From the NCBI GenBank assembly GCA_938075415.1, contig CALJHC010000003.1, positions 186,001-250,000 of the forward strand: a stretch of DNA of 64,000 bases, given 5' to 3'. The stretch comes from an uncultured Rubripirellula sp. (GTDB lineage: Bacteria > Planctomycetota > Planctomycetia > Pirellulales > Pirellulaceae). Below, piece after piece: positions 1 to 9,504 of the stretch. Under the pieces are notes generated by a model. That model was not told the DNA's origin and did no database searches. It worked only from the letters and a program-made list of their open reading frames with translations. Numbering within the stretch: position 1 is the first letter of the stretch; each line of letters opens with the position of its first letter. The position numbers and the translations under genes were made by a program.

Positions 1-6
1 ATCAAT

Positions 7-51
7 TCAGGCGTCCCAGTGAAGGTGGATCAGGCGTCCCAGTGAAGGTGG
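7..51. repeat. 23-bp tandem direct repeat, two copies
   Basis: A 22-base sequence starting TCAGGCGTCCCAG is present at 7-28 and again at 30-51, giving a period of 23 bases. It lies in noncoding sequence at the left edge, so further copies could continue outside the window. No gene is visible in 1-226. Confidence 0.85.
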
Positions 52-226
52 GAAGCTCATGCTCCACCTCTCTCGTGCGACTGACAATGTCGAACTGGGG
101 CTGGCGCGATGAAAATCATCGCGTCGAAACCACTGGAACGAAATCACAACTGGGCTCGATGGATCAAACGGATTGATCAAGAGGAAGAAAACTGGCCAAC
201 CATCAAGATCTCAGCGCAAGTTACGA

Positions 227-970
227 CTAATCATCCATGAGGTCATCGGTGATGTTCAAATTCGTGCTGACGTTCTGAACATCGTCATTGTCTTCGAGAC
301 CCTCAAGCAATCTCAACACTTGTTTGCCAACCGCCGGATCCGCGTCAACGGTTGTCTGCGGCAAACGAGTGACTTCCTTGATTTCAGGCGTCATCGATGC
401 AGCATCGAATGCGTCTCGCAATTCGTCAAAAAACTCGGGAGAGCATGTCACCTGAAACTTGCCTTCATCGGTTGATTCGACATCGTCACCCCCATGCTCC
501 AGAGCGACCTCCATCAACTGCTCTTCCTCAACGTTTGCAGAGTCGAAGACAAAGATCCCTTTTCGTTCAAAGAGATACGAAACGCAACCCGTCTTGCCGA
601 TTTCTCCACCAGCCTTTGAGAAGATCGATCGCATCTCTGGACCGGTTCGATTTCGATTATCCGTCAGGGTCTCGCACATGACCGCCACACCGCCTGGACC
701 ATAGCCCTCGTAGATTATTTCTTCGAGGTCACCGCCATCCAATTCACCTGTGCCACGTTTAATTGCCCTCTGGATGTTGTCTTTGGGCATACTAACCGCT
801 TTGGCATCATCAATTGCCTTTCGCAGTCGCAGGTTGGCGCCCGGATCTCCACCGCCAGCTTTTGCCGCGACAATGATCGCTTTGCTCAACTTGCTCCAAA
901 GTTTTCCACGCTGAGCATCCACGCGACCCTTACGGTGCTGAATATTTGCCCACTTTGAATGTCCTGCCAT
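227..970 (-). CDS. yebC: YebC/PmpR (TACO1) family protein
   Basis: This 247-residue protein belongs to the YebC/PmpR family. Members are annotated as DNA-binding transcriptional regulators, and recent work links some to relief of ribosome stalling. The family signature MAGHSKWANIQHRKG begins at the chosen ATG (970). The open frame extends 23 codons further upstream, but that stretch lacks family character, so I excluded it. The central block with DNRNRT and GGEIGKTGCVSYLF, and the acidic C terminus, are as expected, and the length is normal. It lies downstream of the nusA-infB-rbfA group on the same strand and may share its transcription. Family assignment is secure; the molecular role is known only at family level. 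Confidence 0.95.
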   Translation of the reverse strand: MAGHSKWANIQHRKGRVDAQRGKLWSKLSKAIIVAAKAGGGDPGANLRLRKAIDDAKAVSMPKDNIQRAIKRGTGELDGGDLEEIIYEGYGPGGVAVMCETLTDNRNRTGPEMRSIFSKAGGEIGKTGCVSYLFERKGIFVFDSANVEEEQLMEVALEHGGDDVESTDEGKFQVTCSPEFFDELRDAFDAASMTPEIKEVTRLPQTTVDADPAVGKQVLRLLEGLEDNDDVQNVSTNLNITDDLMDD

Positions 971-1074
971 GAGATTTTTTGGAAGGGAAAAAGGATGGGG
1001 TAGGGAAGGGTAATCCGAAACTTTCCAGAGACCAATCATGGCTCCTGACGGACCATTGTCTCAAAAAACTTTCG

Positions 1075-2391
1075 CTAACGCGGTTTCCGCTTGGAAAGCT
1101 TGCGACTGGATGACTTCTTGGACGACTTTGGTTTTGCCTTGGTGGTCGACGTTGACTTCTTTGCTGACGTCTTTTTCTTTACTGGCGACGACTTTTTTGC
1201 AGAAGTCTTTTTCTTTGCTGGTGCCGACTTCTTTGCAGAGGCTTTCTTCTTTGCTGGTGCCGACTTCTTTGCTGGTGCTTTCTTTGCGGAAACTTTCTTC
1301 TTCGAAGGCGCCTTCTTCTTCGCAGGTTGAGATTTCTTCGAAGTTTTCTTTTTTGGTGTCGCTTTCTTTACCGAAGCTGTTTTCTTTTCGCTCTTTTTCT
1401 TGGCAGTCGCTGCGGATGACGCAGATTTCTTTGTTGCTGTCTTTTTCTTTGTCGACTCCGAAGCAGGTGTCTTAGCAACCGCAGACGCGGACTTTTTGGC
1501 AGGCTTCGTTTCCGCGACTGACTTTTTCGTCTCTTTGACCGCTGCTGTTTTCTTCGCCGCCTGCTTTAACTTAGGAGCAGCCTTCGCTGCGGCTTTCCTC
1601 TCAGCAGCCGCCTTCTCCGCCTCAAGCCTAAGCTTCTCGGCCTCGATCGCTGCAGCTCGTTCGTTCACCTTGCGTTTAACCACACGTTTCTTTGCGGCCT
1701 TCTTACTCGCTAGCCACTGATCCAACTGATCACTTGATCCCTTACTGACCGAGTCAAGCAACTGCCGAGCCGTCTTGTCTTTTGTGCTGGTATTTAAGGC
1801 CACGGCAGCCTGATGCAAAAGCCCCGAAAAGTCGATCGCTTTATTCTTGGGGATCGCACGTTCAAGACCTGGGACTTTACCCGCCATCGCTTCGGTCTGA
1901 GACGCGATCGAGGTGGACAGCATAATGACCATCGCGGAGTAATCTAAAGGAATCGCGTGACCACCCAATCCGTGTTGAACGGTATAGCTGAGCACGAACG
2001 GAGTCATCCCCGGCATTCGCTCAAACTTATTGACTGCCTTTCCAAGGTTCTCTTTCTTGAGATGATCAAGATCAAAAGTGTAGAACTCTTCAAAGATCGC
2101 TTGCAGATTACTTTTAAGCCGGCGAGCTGCTTTTTGTGGGTCAGGTAAATTTGAAAGAACTTGGCTTAATTCCGTGACGGTGGTCACGCGAACCTCATTC
2201 CAATCAAAAAACTCTTGCTCACACTTCGCCATCCCCTCATCCGCTAAATCAGCCGGCGCGTCCTCCAGCAGGGACGCATACAAAACATGCTCCAGCAGGG
2301 GCCGAGTCGGTTGCGTCGGTAGTGGTTTGTAAAGCTTCTTTAAAGCGGTTTGAAGCTTACCAATTAGTGATGCACGATTACTTGCTGACAT
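1075..2391 (-). CDS. HhH-GPD (endonuclease III)-fold protein with long Lys/Ala-rich histone H1-like tail
   Basis: The protein has 438 residues in two parts. Residues about 1-225 look like a divergent HhH-GPD domain: a hairpin-like MPGMTPFVLSYTVQHGLGGHAIP followed by D, where endonuclease III carries its hairpin, conserved glycines and catalytic aspartate. The usual catalytic lysine and the iron-sulfur cysteines are not evident. Residues about 230-438 are low-complexity Lys/Ala/Ser/Pro with repeated AKKSAPAKKK-like units, resembling eukaryotic and bacterial histone H1-like tails. The tail predicts strong nonspecific DNA or RNA binding. The protein may be a DNA-structuring or repair-related factor. 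Such glycosylase-fold proteins recur in planctomycetes from memory, but the function is inferred. Confidence 0.75.
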   Translation of the reverse strand: MSASNRASLIGKLQTALKKLYKPLPTQPTRPLLEHVLYASLLEDAPADLADEGMAKCEQEFFDWNEVRVTTVTELSQVLSNLPDPQKAARRLKSNLQAIFEEFYTFDLDHLKKENLGKAVNKFERMPGMTPFVLSYTVQHGLGGHAIPLDYSAMVIMLSTSIASQTEAMAGKVPGLERAIPKNKAIDFSGLLHQAAVALNTSTKDKTARQLLDSVSKGSSDQLDQWLASKKAAKKRVVKRKVNERAAAIEAEKLRLEAEKAAAERKAAAKAAPKLKQAAKKTAAVKETKKSVAETKPAKKSASAVAKTPASESTKKKTATKKSASSAATAKKKSEKKTASVKKATPKKKTSKKSQPAKKKAPSKKKVSAKKAPAKKSAPAKKKASAKKSAPAKKKTSAKKSSPVKKKTSAKKSTSTTKAKPKSSKKSSSRKLSKRKPR

Positions 2392-2496
2392 CTTGTAGTG
2401 AGTTCGTCAAAAGGTAGTGATTAAATTTTGGTTGCACGAGCACGAACTGCTCTCGGTTCGGAACGTGACTGTTTTCCTTGGAGCATGCCGGTGGCT

Positions 2497-2961
2497 TTAC
2501 TCCGCCTGCTGATCCTGCGTGGATTCTTCTTCCGGAGGCGGTCCACTTGCCTTCTCAACGTCAACTGCCTCGAGTTCCTGCAGCGACTCTCCGACCGAAT
2601 CAGCGGCATCAGCATCTCGCTCATGCTTGATTTTCTCGAGAATCTCACCAACGAGCAGCGAGTGGTGCACACCTTTATCGACCACAAACTGCAGTCTTGG
2701 AGTGTGCCGAGTGTCAATGCGACTTGCTATTTTACTTTGCAAAAAACCTGCTGCATTCTGCAATCCACGCAAAGACAATTGTTCTTGAGATTCATCACCC
2801 ATCACGCTGACCAAAACCTTCGCCTCGCGCATGTCAGGACTGACTTTCACGCCAACGACAGTCACGCCTCGGACACGAGGATCCCGCAGTTCAGTGAGAA
2901 TGGAGGAAGCAACTACTTCCCGAATCGCCTCACCCGCTTTCAATAATCGTCGACTACTCAC
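2497..2961 (-). CDS. rbfA: Ribosome-binding factor A
   Basis: RbfA is a small KH-fold protein that binds the 30S subunit and aids late 16S rRNA maturation and cold adaptation. The 154-residue product opens with SSRRLLKAGEAIREVVASSI, typical of the family, and includes the DPRV segment and the SPDMREAKVLVSVMG strand. The start is GTG at 2961. The last 35 residues are an acidic tail beyond the core. It follows infB on the same strand after 376 bases, the usual order in the nusA-infB-rbfA group. The DUF503 gene found between infB and rbfA in some bacteria is absent. Confidence 0.95.
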   Translation of the reverse strand: MSSRRLLKAGEAIREVVASSILTELRDPRVRGVTVVGVKVSPDMREAKVLVSVMGDESQEQLSLRGLQNAAGFLQSKIASRIDTRHTPRLQFVVDKGVHHSLLVGEILEKIKHERDADAADSVGESLQELEAVDVEKASGPPPEEESTQDQQAE

Positions 2962-3101
2962 TAGGCTTTACTTCGAGTTCTGTAACAGTGATTCAACTTT
3001 TCAAAAGTCCTGATTAATCCTTTGCCGGAAGTCACCCCTCCTGGCAATCCACATCCTGCCATTGCATTAACACTCTTTGCTGCAACTGCCCCAATCTGTC
3101 A

Positions 3102-3239
3102 TCAGAACAATGCGTTGCGAATTGAACGGCGATGCATTTCACAATGATGCAACTTTTCCCGAATGTGGCAAAGCACTCGCTGTTGCAATTCTGACACCTC
3201 AGCGATCCGTGTTGGGTCGACCTGGGTCCTCATGCTCAT
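3102..3239 (-). CDS. Possible 45-residue small protein between infB and rbfA
   Basis: A short frame of 45 codons starts at ATG 3239, with an AAAGGTG sequence about five bases upstream that could be a weak ribosome binding site. It ends at TGA 3102-3104. The predicted product is basic and helical (it contains VSELQQRVLCHIREKL). It is the only candidate I see in the 376-base interval between infB and rbfA. It matches no family I recognise and could be a chance frame. Confidence 0.3.
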   Translation of the reverse strand: MSMRTQVDPTRIAEVSELQQRVLCHIREKLHHCEMHRRSIRNALF

Positions 3240-3337
3240 CACACCTTTACCCGAGACGGCGGGTCAATATCGCCCGATCAACCCAAACGCTCCTCAATCA
3301 GCAACTTAAAGTCGCCTCTCCGGAACAACGAAAAGTG

Positions 3338-6214
3338 TTAGTCAAGTGTTCTGGCGACCTCTTCGATTCGATAGGCCTCGAGCATGTCGTCTTGCTTGAT
3401 ATCGTTGAATCCTTGCAAACGAATACCACATTCCATACCGCGAGGCACTTCCTTGACATCCTCTTTGATTCTCTTGAGCGAATCGAGTCCATAGTCACCG
3501 ATCGTTCGCCCATCCCGGTTCACCCGAATACGACATCCACGCTGAATCGATCCTTGAGCCACGTAGCAACCAGCAATGGTTCCGACTCGGCTGATACTAA
3601 AGACCTGCTTGACGAGGGCTCGCCCAAGTTCAACCACACGCTCCTCAGGCTTCAAACGACCTTCAATCATCGCCTTGATGTCGTCAGTCAACTTATAAAT
3701 AACGTCATACCGACGCACCTCGACATTGCGATCATCAGCAAGCGAGCGAGCCTGTTCGTCTGGAATCACATTGAATGCCGCAATCACCGCATCGGATGCT
3801 GAAGCGAGTGTCACGTCCGCGAGAGTCACCCCACCGACACTTCGCTGCAAGACGCGAACTTCAACCTCAGGGTTATCCAGCTTGCTAAGCTCTTTATCAA
3901 TCGCTTCCAACGAACCTTTGACATCGGCTCGGACGATCAGGTTAAGCTTGGTCTTTTCTTGCTGTTGCCCCAAACGCCCTTCCTGCAGCATCGACTGGAA
4001 GTTCTCGAAGGAAACCTTTGTTGAGATTCCACTAAGACTTTCTTGACTACTGGTGTGGGCTCGATCTGCAGCAATCTCACGTGCTTTGCTGATGTCATCG
4101 AGAACATGGAACCGTTCCCCCGCACCTGGCGGCTCATCAAACCCCATCACACTCACCGGTGTGCTGGGACCCGCCACCGAAATGGATTCACCAGTCAATG
4201 TGTCCGACATCGCCCGAACGCGACCGTGAGCGGCACCACAAACGACGACATCCCCGACCGATAATGATCCATTTTGAACGATCAGCTTGGCGACAACACC
4301 GCGATCCCCTTGCTGCTCAGACTCCAGGCAAACACCTAATGCCGTGCGATCAGGATTTGCCGAGTACTCATTCAGTTCAGAAATGGTCAGCAAGGTTTCT
4401 AGCAACTCATCCATCCCAGTACCCTTGATGGCACTGGTGTGAACCACCTCAACATCACCACCCCATTCACTCGGCGTCAGCTGGTGCTCAGTCAATTGTG
4501 TCATCACACGGTTGGGGTCGACCCCTTCGAGATCAATCTTATTGAGAGCGACGACGATTGGTACTTCAGCCGCCTTGGCATGACTAATGGCCTCGGCAGT
4601 TTGCGGCATGATTCCATCGTCCGCAGCCACGACCAAGACAGCAATATCGGTAACATTGGCACCGCGTGCACGCATCTCCGTGAATGCTTCGTGACCCGGC
4701 GTGTCAACGAACGTGACACTGCGACCGTCATCTTTCTGGATTTCATAAGCCCGAATGTGCTGGGTGATCCCACCGGCCTCGCCACTGACCACGTCGATTC
4801 CGATCAGGTAATCCAACAAACTGGTCTTTCCATGATCGACGTGTCCCAGAAACGTGACAATTGGCGGACGAGGCACCAAATCATCCGAGTGGTCCTCTTG
4901 ATCCTCAAGCTGAGAAATCAAGGAATCCTCCAGAGTCTCACTCGCTTTCAGCTGCAGTGTTAATTCCAATTCAGCAGCTATCAGCTCAGCCGACTCAAGG
5001 TCGATTTCTGAATTGATATTCATGCCGGTTTGGACACCCATTGCCATGAGGGTTCCAAGAACCTTGCCGACTGAGACACCCGCTGCCTCGGAGAAGGAGC
5101 GGATTGTGCAGGGCAATTCAATTGCAACGGCTTCCTTACGCGGGGCCGCCGTGTTCACTCCCTTGCGTTTGCGGGTATAGGAGCGATAGTTTCGTCCGAC
5201 TGGTTGCCCGGAGCTATCCACGGCAACACGTCCCCGGGACTTTCCTCTTGTTCGCTCCGCCCGAGGACTTGCCATGCCGGCGAGTTTTTTCCTGGGCTTA
5301 TCATCATCAAAGTCTCGATCACCTGGCTTCTTCGGCTTGTCTCCGGTAAATCCGCTCAAGCCGCCAGTTGCACGCTTTGCATTCCCGCGTTTCTTATCAG
5401 AATCTTCCTTTGCCAATTGCTCCAGCGGTGCACGCATGCCCTGCCGATGTCCCGCAATCAAATCAGGACTCAGCTTAACATCAGGCTTTTGAGCGCGTGG
5501 CTCTTTCGAATTGGACTTCGCAGGTGCTGGTGCAGCCACCTCAGGCAAAGAGGCCATTTTGACCGTCACGCGAGGCTCTCGACGCTTACCTTTGCCGGCA
5601 TCTCCAGAACGCTTATCACTGGAACTGGCTCGACCCAATGACCGCATCTTTCCACCAAGTGGATTACTGTCTGGACGGACAGGCACCACCGCATCGGCCG
5701 AGCTTGGTACCCCCGGCTTTCGAACCGCCATACGACTTTTGATCCTACTGGCCAAAACACCAGGGCCCGATCGCTCCGGCTTTGCAGCTGCCGTTTCCGT
5801 GGACTCCTGAGTCCCTTCCGGCCCGCTATCTCCCTCTTGGGAAGCCGATACGTCGGTTGCAGTGATCTCTTCAGCCGTTTCCGTCACCGACTCAATGACA
5901 TCCTCAATCTCCGCCGCCGACTCTTCTTCGACTGCTTCGATGGACGCTTTTCGCCCTTTGATTGCGATGGGCTTTCGACCAGAGGGCAGGACGTCGCGAA
6001 CTGCGGCAGGAGCAGCCTCCTCCTTCTTCTTCTTCGAAGCGGGCGCAGCCTTGCTTCCGGAAGCCAAATGATCTCGGACCTTTTGAGCTTCCTCGTCAGT
6101 CAGACTTGCAAGTGCTGATCCTTTACCGGTAATCCCTACCTTTTTGACCAGATCAACCAGATCTTTACTGTCGACATTGAGTTCTTTTGCGAGCGCGTAA
6201 ATGCGTGCGGGCAC
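3338..6214 (-). CDS. infB: Translation initiation factor IF-2
   Basis: IF-2 is the GTPase that delivers initiator tRNA to the 30S subunit and promotes 50S joining. The 958-residue product has an N-terminal IF2 domain (residues 1-50, [20 protein letters not shown]), a long charged linker rich in Pro, Lys and Glu (about 70-360), a second IF2_N domain, then the G domain with GHVDHGKTS near residues 455-463, DTPGHE and NKID. The C-terminal beta-barrel domains follow. The start is GTG at 6214. It lies between nusA and rbfA on the same strand. The long linker makes it larger than many homologues, as is common in this phylum. Confidence 0.97.
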   Translation of the reverse strand: MPARIYALAKELNVDSKDLVDLVKKVGITGKGSALASLTDEEAQKVRDHLASGSKAAPASKKKKEEAAPAAVRDVLPSGRKPIAIKGRKASIEAVEEESAAEIEDVIESVTETAEEITATDVSASQEGDSGPEGTQESTETAAAKPERSGPGVLASRIKSRMAVRKPGVPSSADAVVPVRPDSNPLGGKMRSLGRASSSDKRSGDAGKGKRREPRVTVKMASLPEVAAPAPAKSNSKEPRAQKPDVKLSPDLIAGHRQGMRAPLEQLAKEDSDKKRGNAKRATGGLSGFTGDKPKKPGDRDFDDDKPRKKLAGMASPRAERTRGKSRGRVAVDSSGQPVGRNYRSYTRKRKGVNTAAPRKEAVAIELPCTIRSFSEAAGVSVGKVLGTLMAMGVQTGMNINSEIDLESAELIAAELELTLQLKASETLEDSLISQLEDQEDHSDDLVPRPPIVTFLGHVDHGKTSLLDYLIGIDVVSGEAGGITQHIRAYEIQKDDGRSVTFVDTPGHEAFTEMRARGANVTDIAVLVVAADDGIMPQTAEAISHAKAAEVPIVVALNKIDLEGVDPNRVMTQLTEHQLTPSEWGGDVEVVHTSAIKGTGMDELLETLLTISELNEYSANPDRTALGVCLESEQQGDRGVVAKLIVQNGSLSVGDVVVCGAAHGRVRAMSDTLTGESISVAGPSTPVSVMGFDEPPGAGERFHVLDDISKAREIAADRAHTSSQESLSGISTKVSFENFQSMLQEGRLGQQQEKTKLNLIVRADVKGSLEAIDKELSKLDNPEVEVRVLQRSVGGVTLADVTLASASDAVIAAFNVIPDEQARSLADDRNVEVRRYDVIYKLTDDIKAMIEGRLKPEERVVELGRALVKQVFSISRVGTIAGCYVAQGSIQRGCRIRVNRDGRTIGDYGLDSLKRIKEDVKEVPRGMECGIRLQGFNDIKQDDMLEAYRIEEVARTLD

Positions 6215-6676
6215 GGGCGAAAATCCTGTCAGTTCAATTTTGGAACCCGCCGAGCGAAATCGTTTCGTTGAGCGTCGTACGGGAAAATGCCCAAAACGCG
6301 GGCGGGTTCATAGTCGTTTATCGATCACATAAAGTCATTCCTCCATCGCCGCCGAATACCATCGATCTTGCATCGTGGATCCTGCGTCGGGGACAAATTA
6401 ACGGCCACCAGAGCCAACTCTGGTTTGCGATTTCCATACCATAACGGAAATCATCTTGACCGATGAGGTCGTTCGGGGAAGTTTTAAGGCGGGTTGCCAA
6501 GGGTAACTCGCGACGATCCTTCTAGTATTCAAGCCCTAAAAAGACCGTGAATTTCGGGTTTAGGCAAGGGGTAAGGGCCAAAAGTTCTCTGAAATCAGCC
6601 AAAAGTTGGCTGAATACTTTTCAGCTGGCTAATCTCCATCATGCTAGCCACACGACCACGCCAAGGTTGCTCTGGA
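6215..6676. other. 462-base spacer between nusA and infB
   Basis: No protein frame in this interval looks real. In many bacteria a ylxR-type gene sits here; none is visible. The only local structure noticed is a 7-bp inverted repeat (GATTTCC with GGAAATC, about 6428-6451). The length of the spacer suggests that infB may have its own promoter. Confidence 0.5.
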
Positions 6677-8143
6677 CTACTCGGTGGGTTCCTGATCAAC
6701 AAGCGAATCGTCATCCCCTCCCTCTGGGGACGCCTCAGGTCCTGAATCGGTCGCGCCCGAATCTGTGGTCTTTTCAGCTGAATCATCAACTGCTTCGGAT
6801 TCTGATTCAGTGGTTTCTGCTTCAGGTTCTGCTGCTTCAGTGCCGGATTCTGCTGCTTCAGTGCCGGATTCTGCTGAAGCAGAATCACCGTCGGCGACTG
6901 CCGAGGCATCAGATTTTGGCTCTGCGATTCCAGCTTTTTCTGCTTCACGCTGAATCTGCTCTCGTTCCTTCCGTACCCTTCGTTCCTCAGCAGCAGCTTC
7001 TTCTGCTTCCTCTGCCATGGATTCAGCGGTTTCCACGATCCGGTCAACCTGCTCCTCGGTCAAACCACTCATTTCCATGAACAGGTCAGGCTCAATCACC
7101 GACAAGTCGTCGTAGGATAAATAACCCTGCTCGACCAATCCCTGTGAAATCTCATCGGTCATACCTTCAATCTGGCTGAATCCGAGAACAGCCCTCTCGA
7201 TCTGCTCCTCCAACTCGCGGCCGGTCATGATTTCGATATCCCAGCCACACAATTTACTTGCGAGTCGAACATTTTGGCCTCGTCGCCCAATTGCCAGCGA
7301 CAACTGATCTTCTTGAACCAGCACGATTGCGCGACCGATCATGTCACACAACAAAACCTGCTCGACTCCTGCGGGCTGCAGCGCATTGGGAATCAGCACC
7401 TCGGGATCTTCACTGTAACGAACGACATCAATGTGCTCGCCGGCCAGTTCCTCTCGAACTGCCTTGATTCGACTACCACGGTATCCCACGCAAACAGCAA
7501 TTGGATCAATTTGGGAATCAACGCTGCTGACCGCCACTTTACTCCGATAGCCTGGCTCACGACTGATCGAATTGATTGAGATGATTTCCTCGCCCAATTC
7601 TGGTATTTCCTGATCGAAAAGGCGCTGGACTAACTGTGGTCTTGTGCGGCTCAGCACCACTCGCACGCGGTTTCCAGTCGCTCTGACCTCAAAAACCACC
7701 GCACGAACACGCTCACCGGCATGAAGTGTCTCACCAGGAATTTGCTCGCTGCGAGGCAGAATCGCCTCCACATTGCCCAAGTTGACAGTCGCGACCCCAC
7801 CATCGGCCCTGCCGATGATGCCGCTGACAATTTCACCAATCTGATCACGATACTCACCCATCAGCGAGTCGCGCTCGGCCTCTTTCACCTTCTGGATGAT
7901 GACCTGCTTGGCGGTCTGAGCACCAATTCGCCCAATTAGATCCGAAAGCGGCTCTCCATCGAGTTCGGCGTCAATTCGCCCGCTGTCCCGATCAAGCGTG
8001 ACCCGGATGTCCACCTCTTCCCCGTACTGGCGTTTTGCCGCAGTTTGAAATGCAGATTCAATCGCGATAAACACCAACTCTTTGTCAATATTCTTCTCTC
8101 GATGAAGGGAATCAACGTAACTGAGGATGTCTTTGGGGTTCAT
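6677..8143 (-). CDS. nusA: Transcription termination/antitermination factor NusA
   Basis: NusA binds RNA polymerase and nascent RNA and modulates pausing, termination and antitermination. The 488-residue product has the N-terminal polymerase-binding domain (NPKDILSYVDSLHREKNIDKE, residues 1-125), an S1 domain (about 135-200, with GEIVSGIIGR), and tandem KH domains (about 205-345; VGYRGSRIKAV and SLAIGRRGQNVRLASKL). A helical repeat region (about 350-400) follows, then an acidic tail. The tail contains two exact copies of a 21-bp unit encoding ESGTEAA. An intrinsic-terminator-like hairpin precedes the gene (8183-8215), suggesting attenuation. The usual upstream partner rimP is not present. Confidence 0.97.
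   Translation of the reverse strand: MNPKDILSYVDSLHREKNIDKELVFIAIESAFQTAAKRQYGEEVDIRVTLDRDSGRIDAELDGEPLSDLIGRIGAQTAKQVIIQKVKEAERDSLMGEYRDQIGEIVSGIIGRADGGVATVNLGNVEAILPRSEQIPGETLHAGERVRAVVFEVRATGNRVRVVLSRTRPQLVQRLFDQEIPELGEEIISINSISREPGYRSKVAVSSVDSQIDPIAVCVGYRGSRIKAVREELAGEHIDVVRYSEDPEVLIPNALQPAGVEQVLLCDMIGRAIVLVQEDQLSLAIGRRGQNVRLASKLCGWDIEIMTGRELEEQIERAVLGFSQIEGMTDEISQGLVEQGYLSYDDLSVIEPDLFMEMSGLTEEQVDRIVETAESMAEEAEEAAAEERRVRKEREQIQREAEKAGIAEPKSDASAVADGDSASAESGTEAAESGTEAAEPEAETTESESEAVDDSAEKTTDSGATDSGPEASPEGGDDDSLVDQEPTE
6827..6868. repeat. 21-bp in-frame tandem repeat in nusA tail
   Basis: Two identical 21-base units occupy 6827-6847 and 6848-6868 and encode the heptapeptide ESGTEAA twice within the acidic C-terminal tail of NusA. 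A partial third copy follows. The unit keeps the reading frame, so copy-number changes would alter only tail length. Confidence 0.85.
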
Positions 8144-8182
8144 GATTGTCGTTCGGTTAGGCCCGATCGCCTTGAAATGGGC

Positions 8183-8215
8183 AAAAAAACTGCCCGAACC
8201 TTGTGGGCCCGGGCA
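8183..8215 (-). terminator. Intrinsic terminator or attenuator in nusA leader
   Basis: Read on the minus strand, TGCCCG and CGGGCA form a six-pair GC-rich stem (8210-8215 with 8191-8196), with possible extra pairs inside the loop. It is followed by one G and seven T residues (8183-8189). The T run ends about 40 bases before the nusA ATG. No minus-strand gene ends just upstream, so it more likely acts in the nusA leader than as a terminator of another gene. Confidence 0.6.
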
Positions 8216-9504
8216 TTCGTCGGAGCGTTATTAATTATGACCATATCGGGACAAAAGTTAACTGTCAACCAAGCCCTGCAAATCCTGAGGACTGAACCAA
8301 CATTAAAGCAGGTTCCAACGTGATCCCCCAACCCATGCAACCTCTTCTGGAACCTCGGCGCCAAGGGTAAGCCAGTGGGAAGGGGCGTGTATGGGACTGC
8401 AAAAATCAAGAACAGAGGTGTTGGACCGAGTCCGTCAAAATCGCCCCTGACTGCCGAAGACCTTAGCCGATCCGACCAAGCCATCTCCGCTGATCATTCC
8501 TGACAAGGACAGACATCCGTGACGAAAACTCCGACAGAAAGATTCTTCATTTGAGAAATCCCCTCACCAGGGACCCCACCAGAAGGAAGCCACTTCAATA
8601 ACCACTTGCCCCAATCCTCTGCTGCGTCACCCCACCTGTGCTAGGTCATTTGTCTCTCTGCTGCGTCATGCATTTCAGCCATAAAAGCAACATGCAACGT
8701 GAACACCATCTTCAACTTCACCACCATGCACTCTGCCAATTAATGTCACCGGACTAACCAAAGACTTGAAACGCATTCGACTACCCGATGAAGCAGCGAT
8801 TGTTTGGGCGGTAGAGTTTGCACCAACACCCTTCCGGCCAGGCAACACCGGACGCGACCACAATCTTTTTTGGTTCAGTGCTCGGAAGGATAGAGGCGGG
8901 GGTCTGTGGTGGCTGGATCCATGACACAACGGATGACCTTGGCGACTCAACGGCGATAGTTCGTTGCGGAGTCCACGCCCATCGCCCCTGAACCATCGCC
9001 CCTGATACCTCAGGTGCGAGGACCACCATGGATTCACCAACCAACATGCCGGTCGCTAGTTTCGATGAACCGATATTGATGGCAACCCCTTGCATCGAAT
9101 TAAGAGACAAGACGCCAGAGAAAACAAATCAAATCGTTTCGACATTGCCCGCACCAGTCCTGCTCCCGATCCGCCGACGTCTTTTTCACGGAAGAAAAAA
9201 ATCACGAACCGCATCAAGCCCAAGGGACACGACGAGACGATCAATGGGGCCAATCGCCTCACTATTTAGTTAACATCCGGCTGAAAAGATCGACTTGATC
9301 AGGTTTCCGACACAAAACTGAGAAATCGCATCAACCTGTGCCTTTGCAGATTTCCTGCGTCACAGGAGGTTTCTGCAGACAAAACACCATCCTTGTGGAA
9401 CGCTTACGTGTTGAAAAAAACAACTCAAGACGAAATTCAATTCTCAAGACCTAGCATCAAAGTGCTATTTTAGTCCTCACACTTGATGAGATCAGTCAAA
9501 ACCT
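8216..9504. other. About 1.3 kb without a convincing gene
   Basis: The interval lies between divergently transcribed nusA (left) and the dehydrogenase gene at 9505 (right). Two overlapping minus-strand frames (8675-9040 and 8781-9110) lack recognisable family features or good start signals. Promoters for both flanking genes must lie here, but I cannot place them with confidence. Confidence 0.5.

Noticed and set aside
7..51. Edge repeat considered as a CRISPR or attachment site
   Set aside because: Only two copies separated by one base, with no spacer-like sequence and no integrase nearby.
1091..1720. Plus-strand frames of 79-145 codons rich in Phe, Ala and Ser
   Set aside because: They are antisense shadows of the Lys/Ala repeat tail of the minus-strand histone-like gene.
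3077..3802. 241-codon plus-strand frame
   Set aside because: It overlaps the infB 3' end antisense and has no family features; infB is certain.
8675..9110. Two overlapping minus-strand frames of 121 and 109 codons upstream of nusA
   Set aside because: They occupy different frames of the same DNA, have no recognisable domain and no good ribosome binding site.
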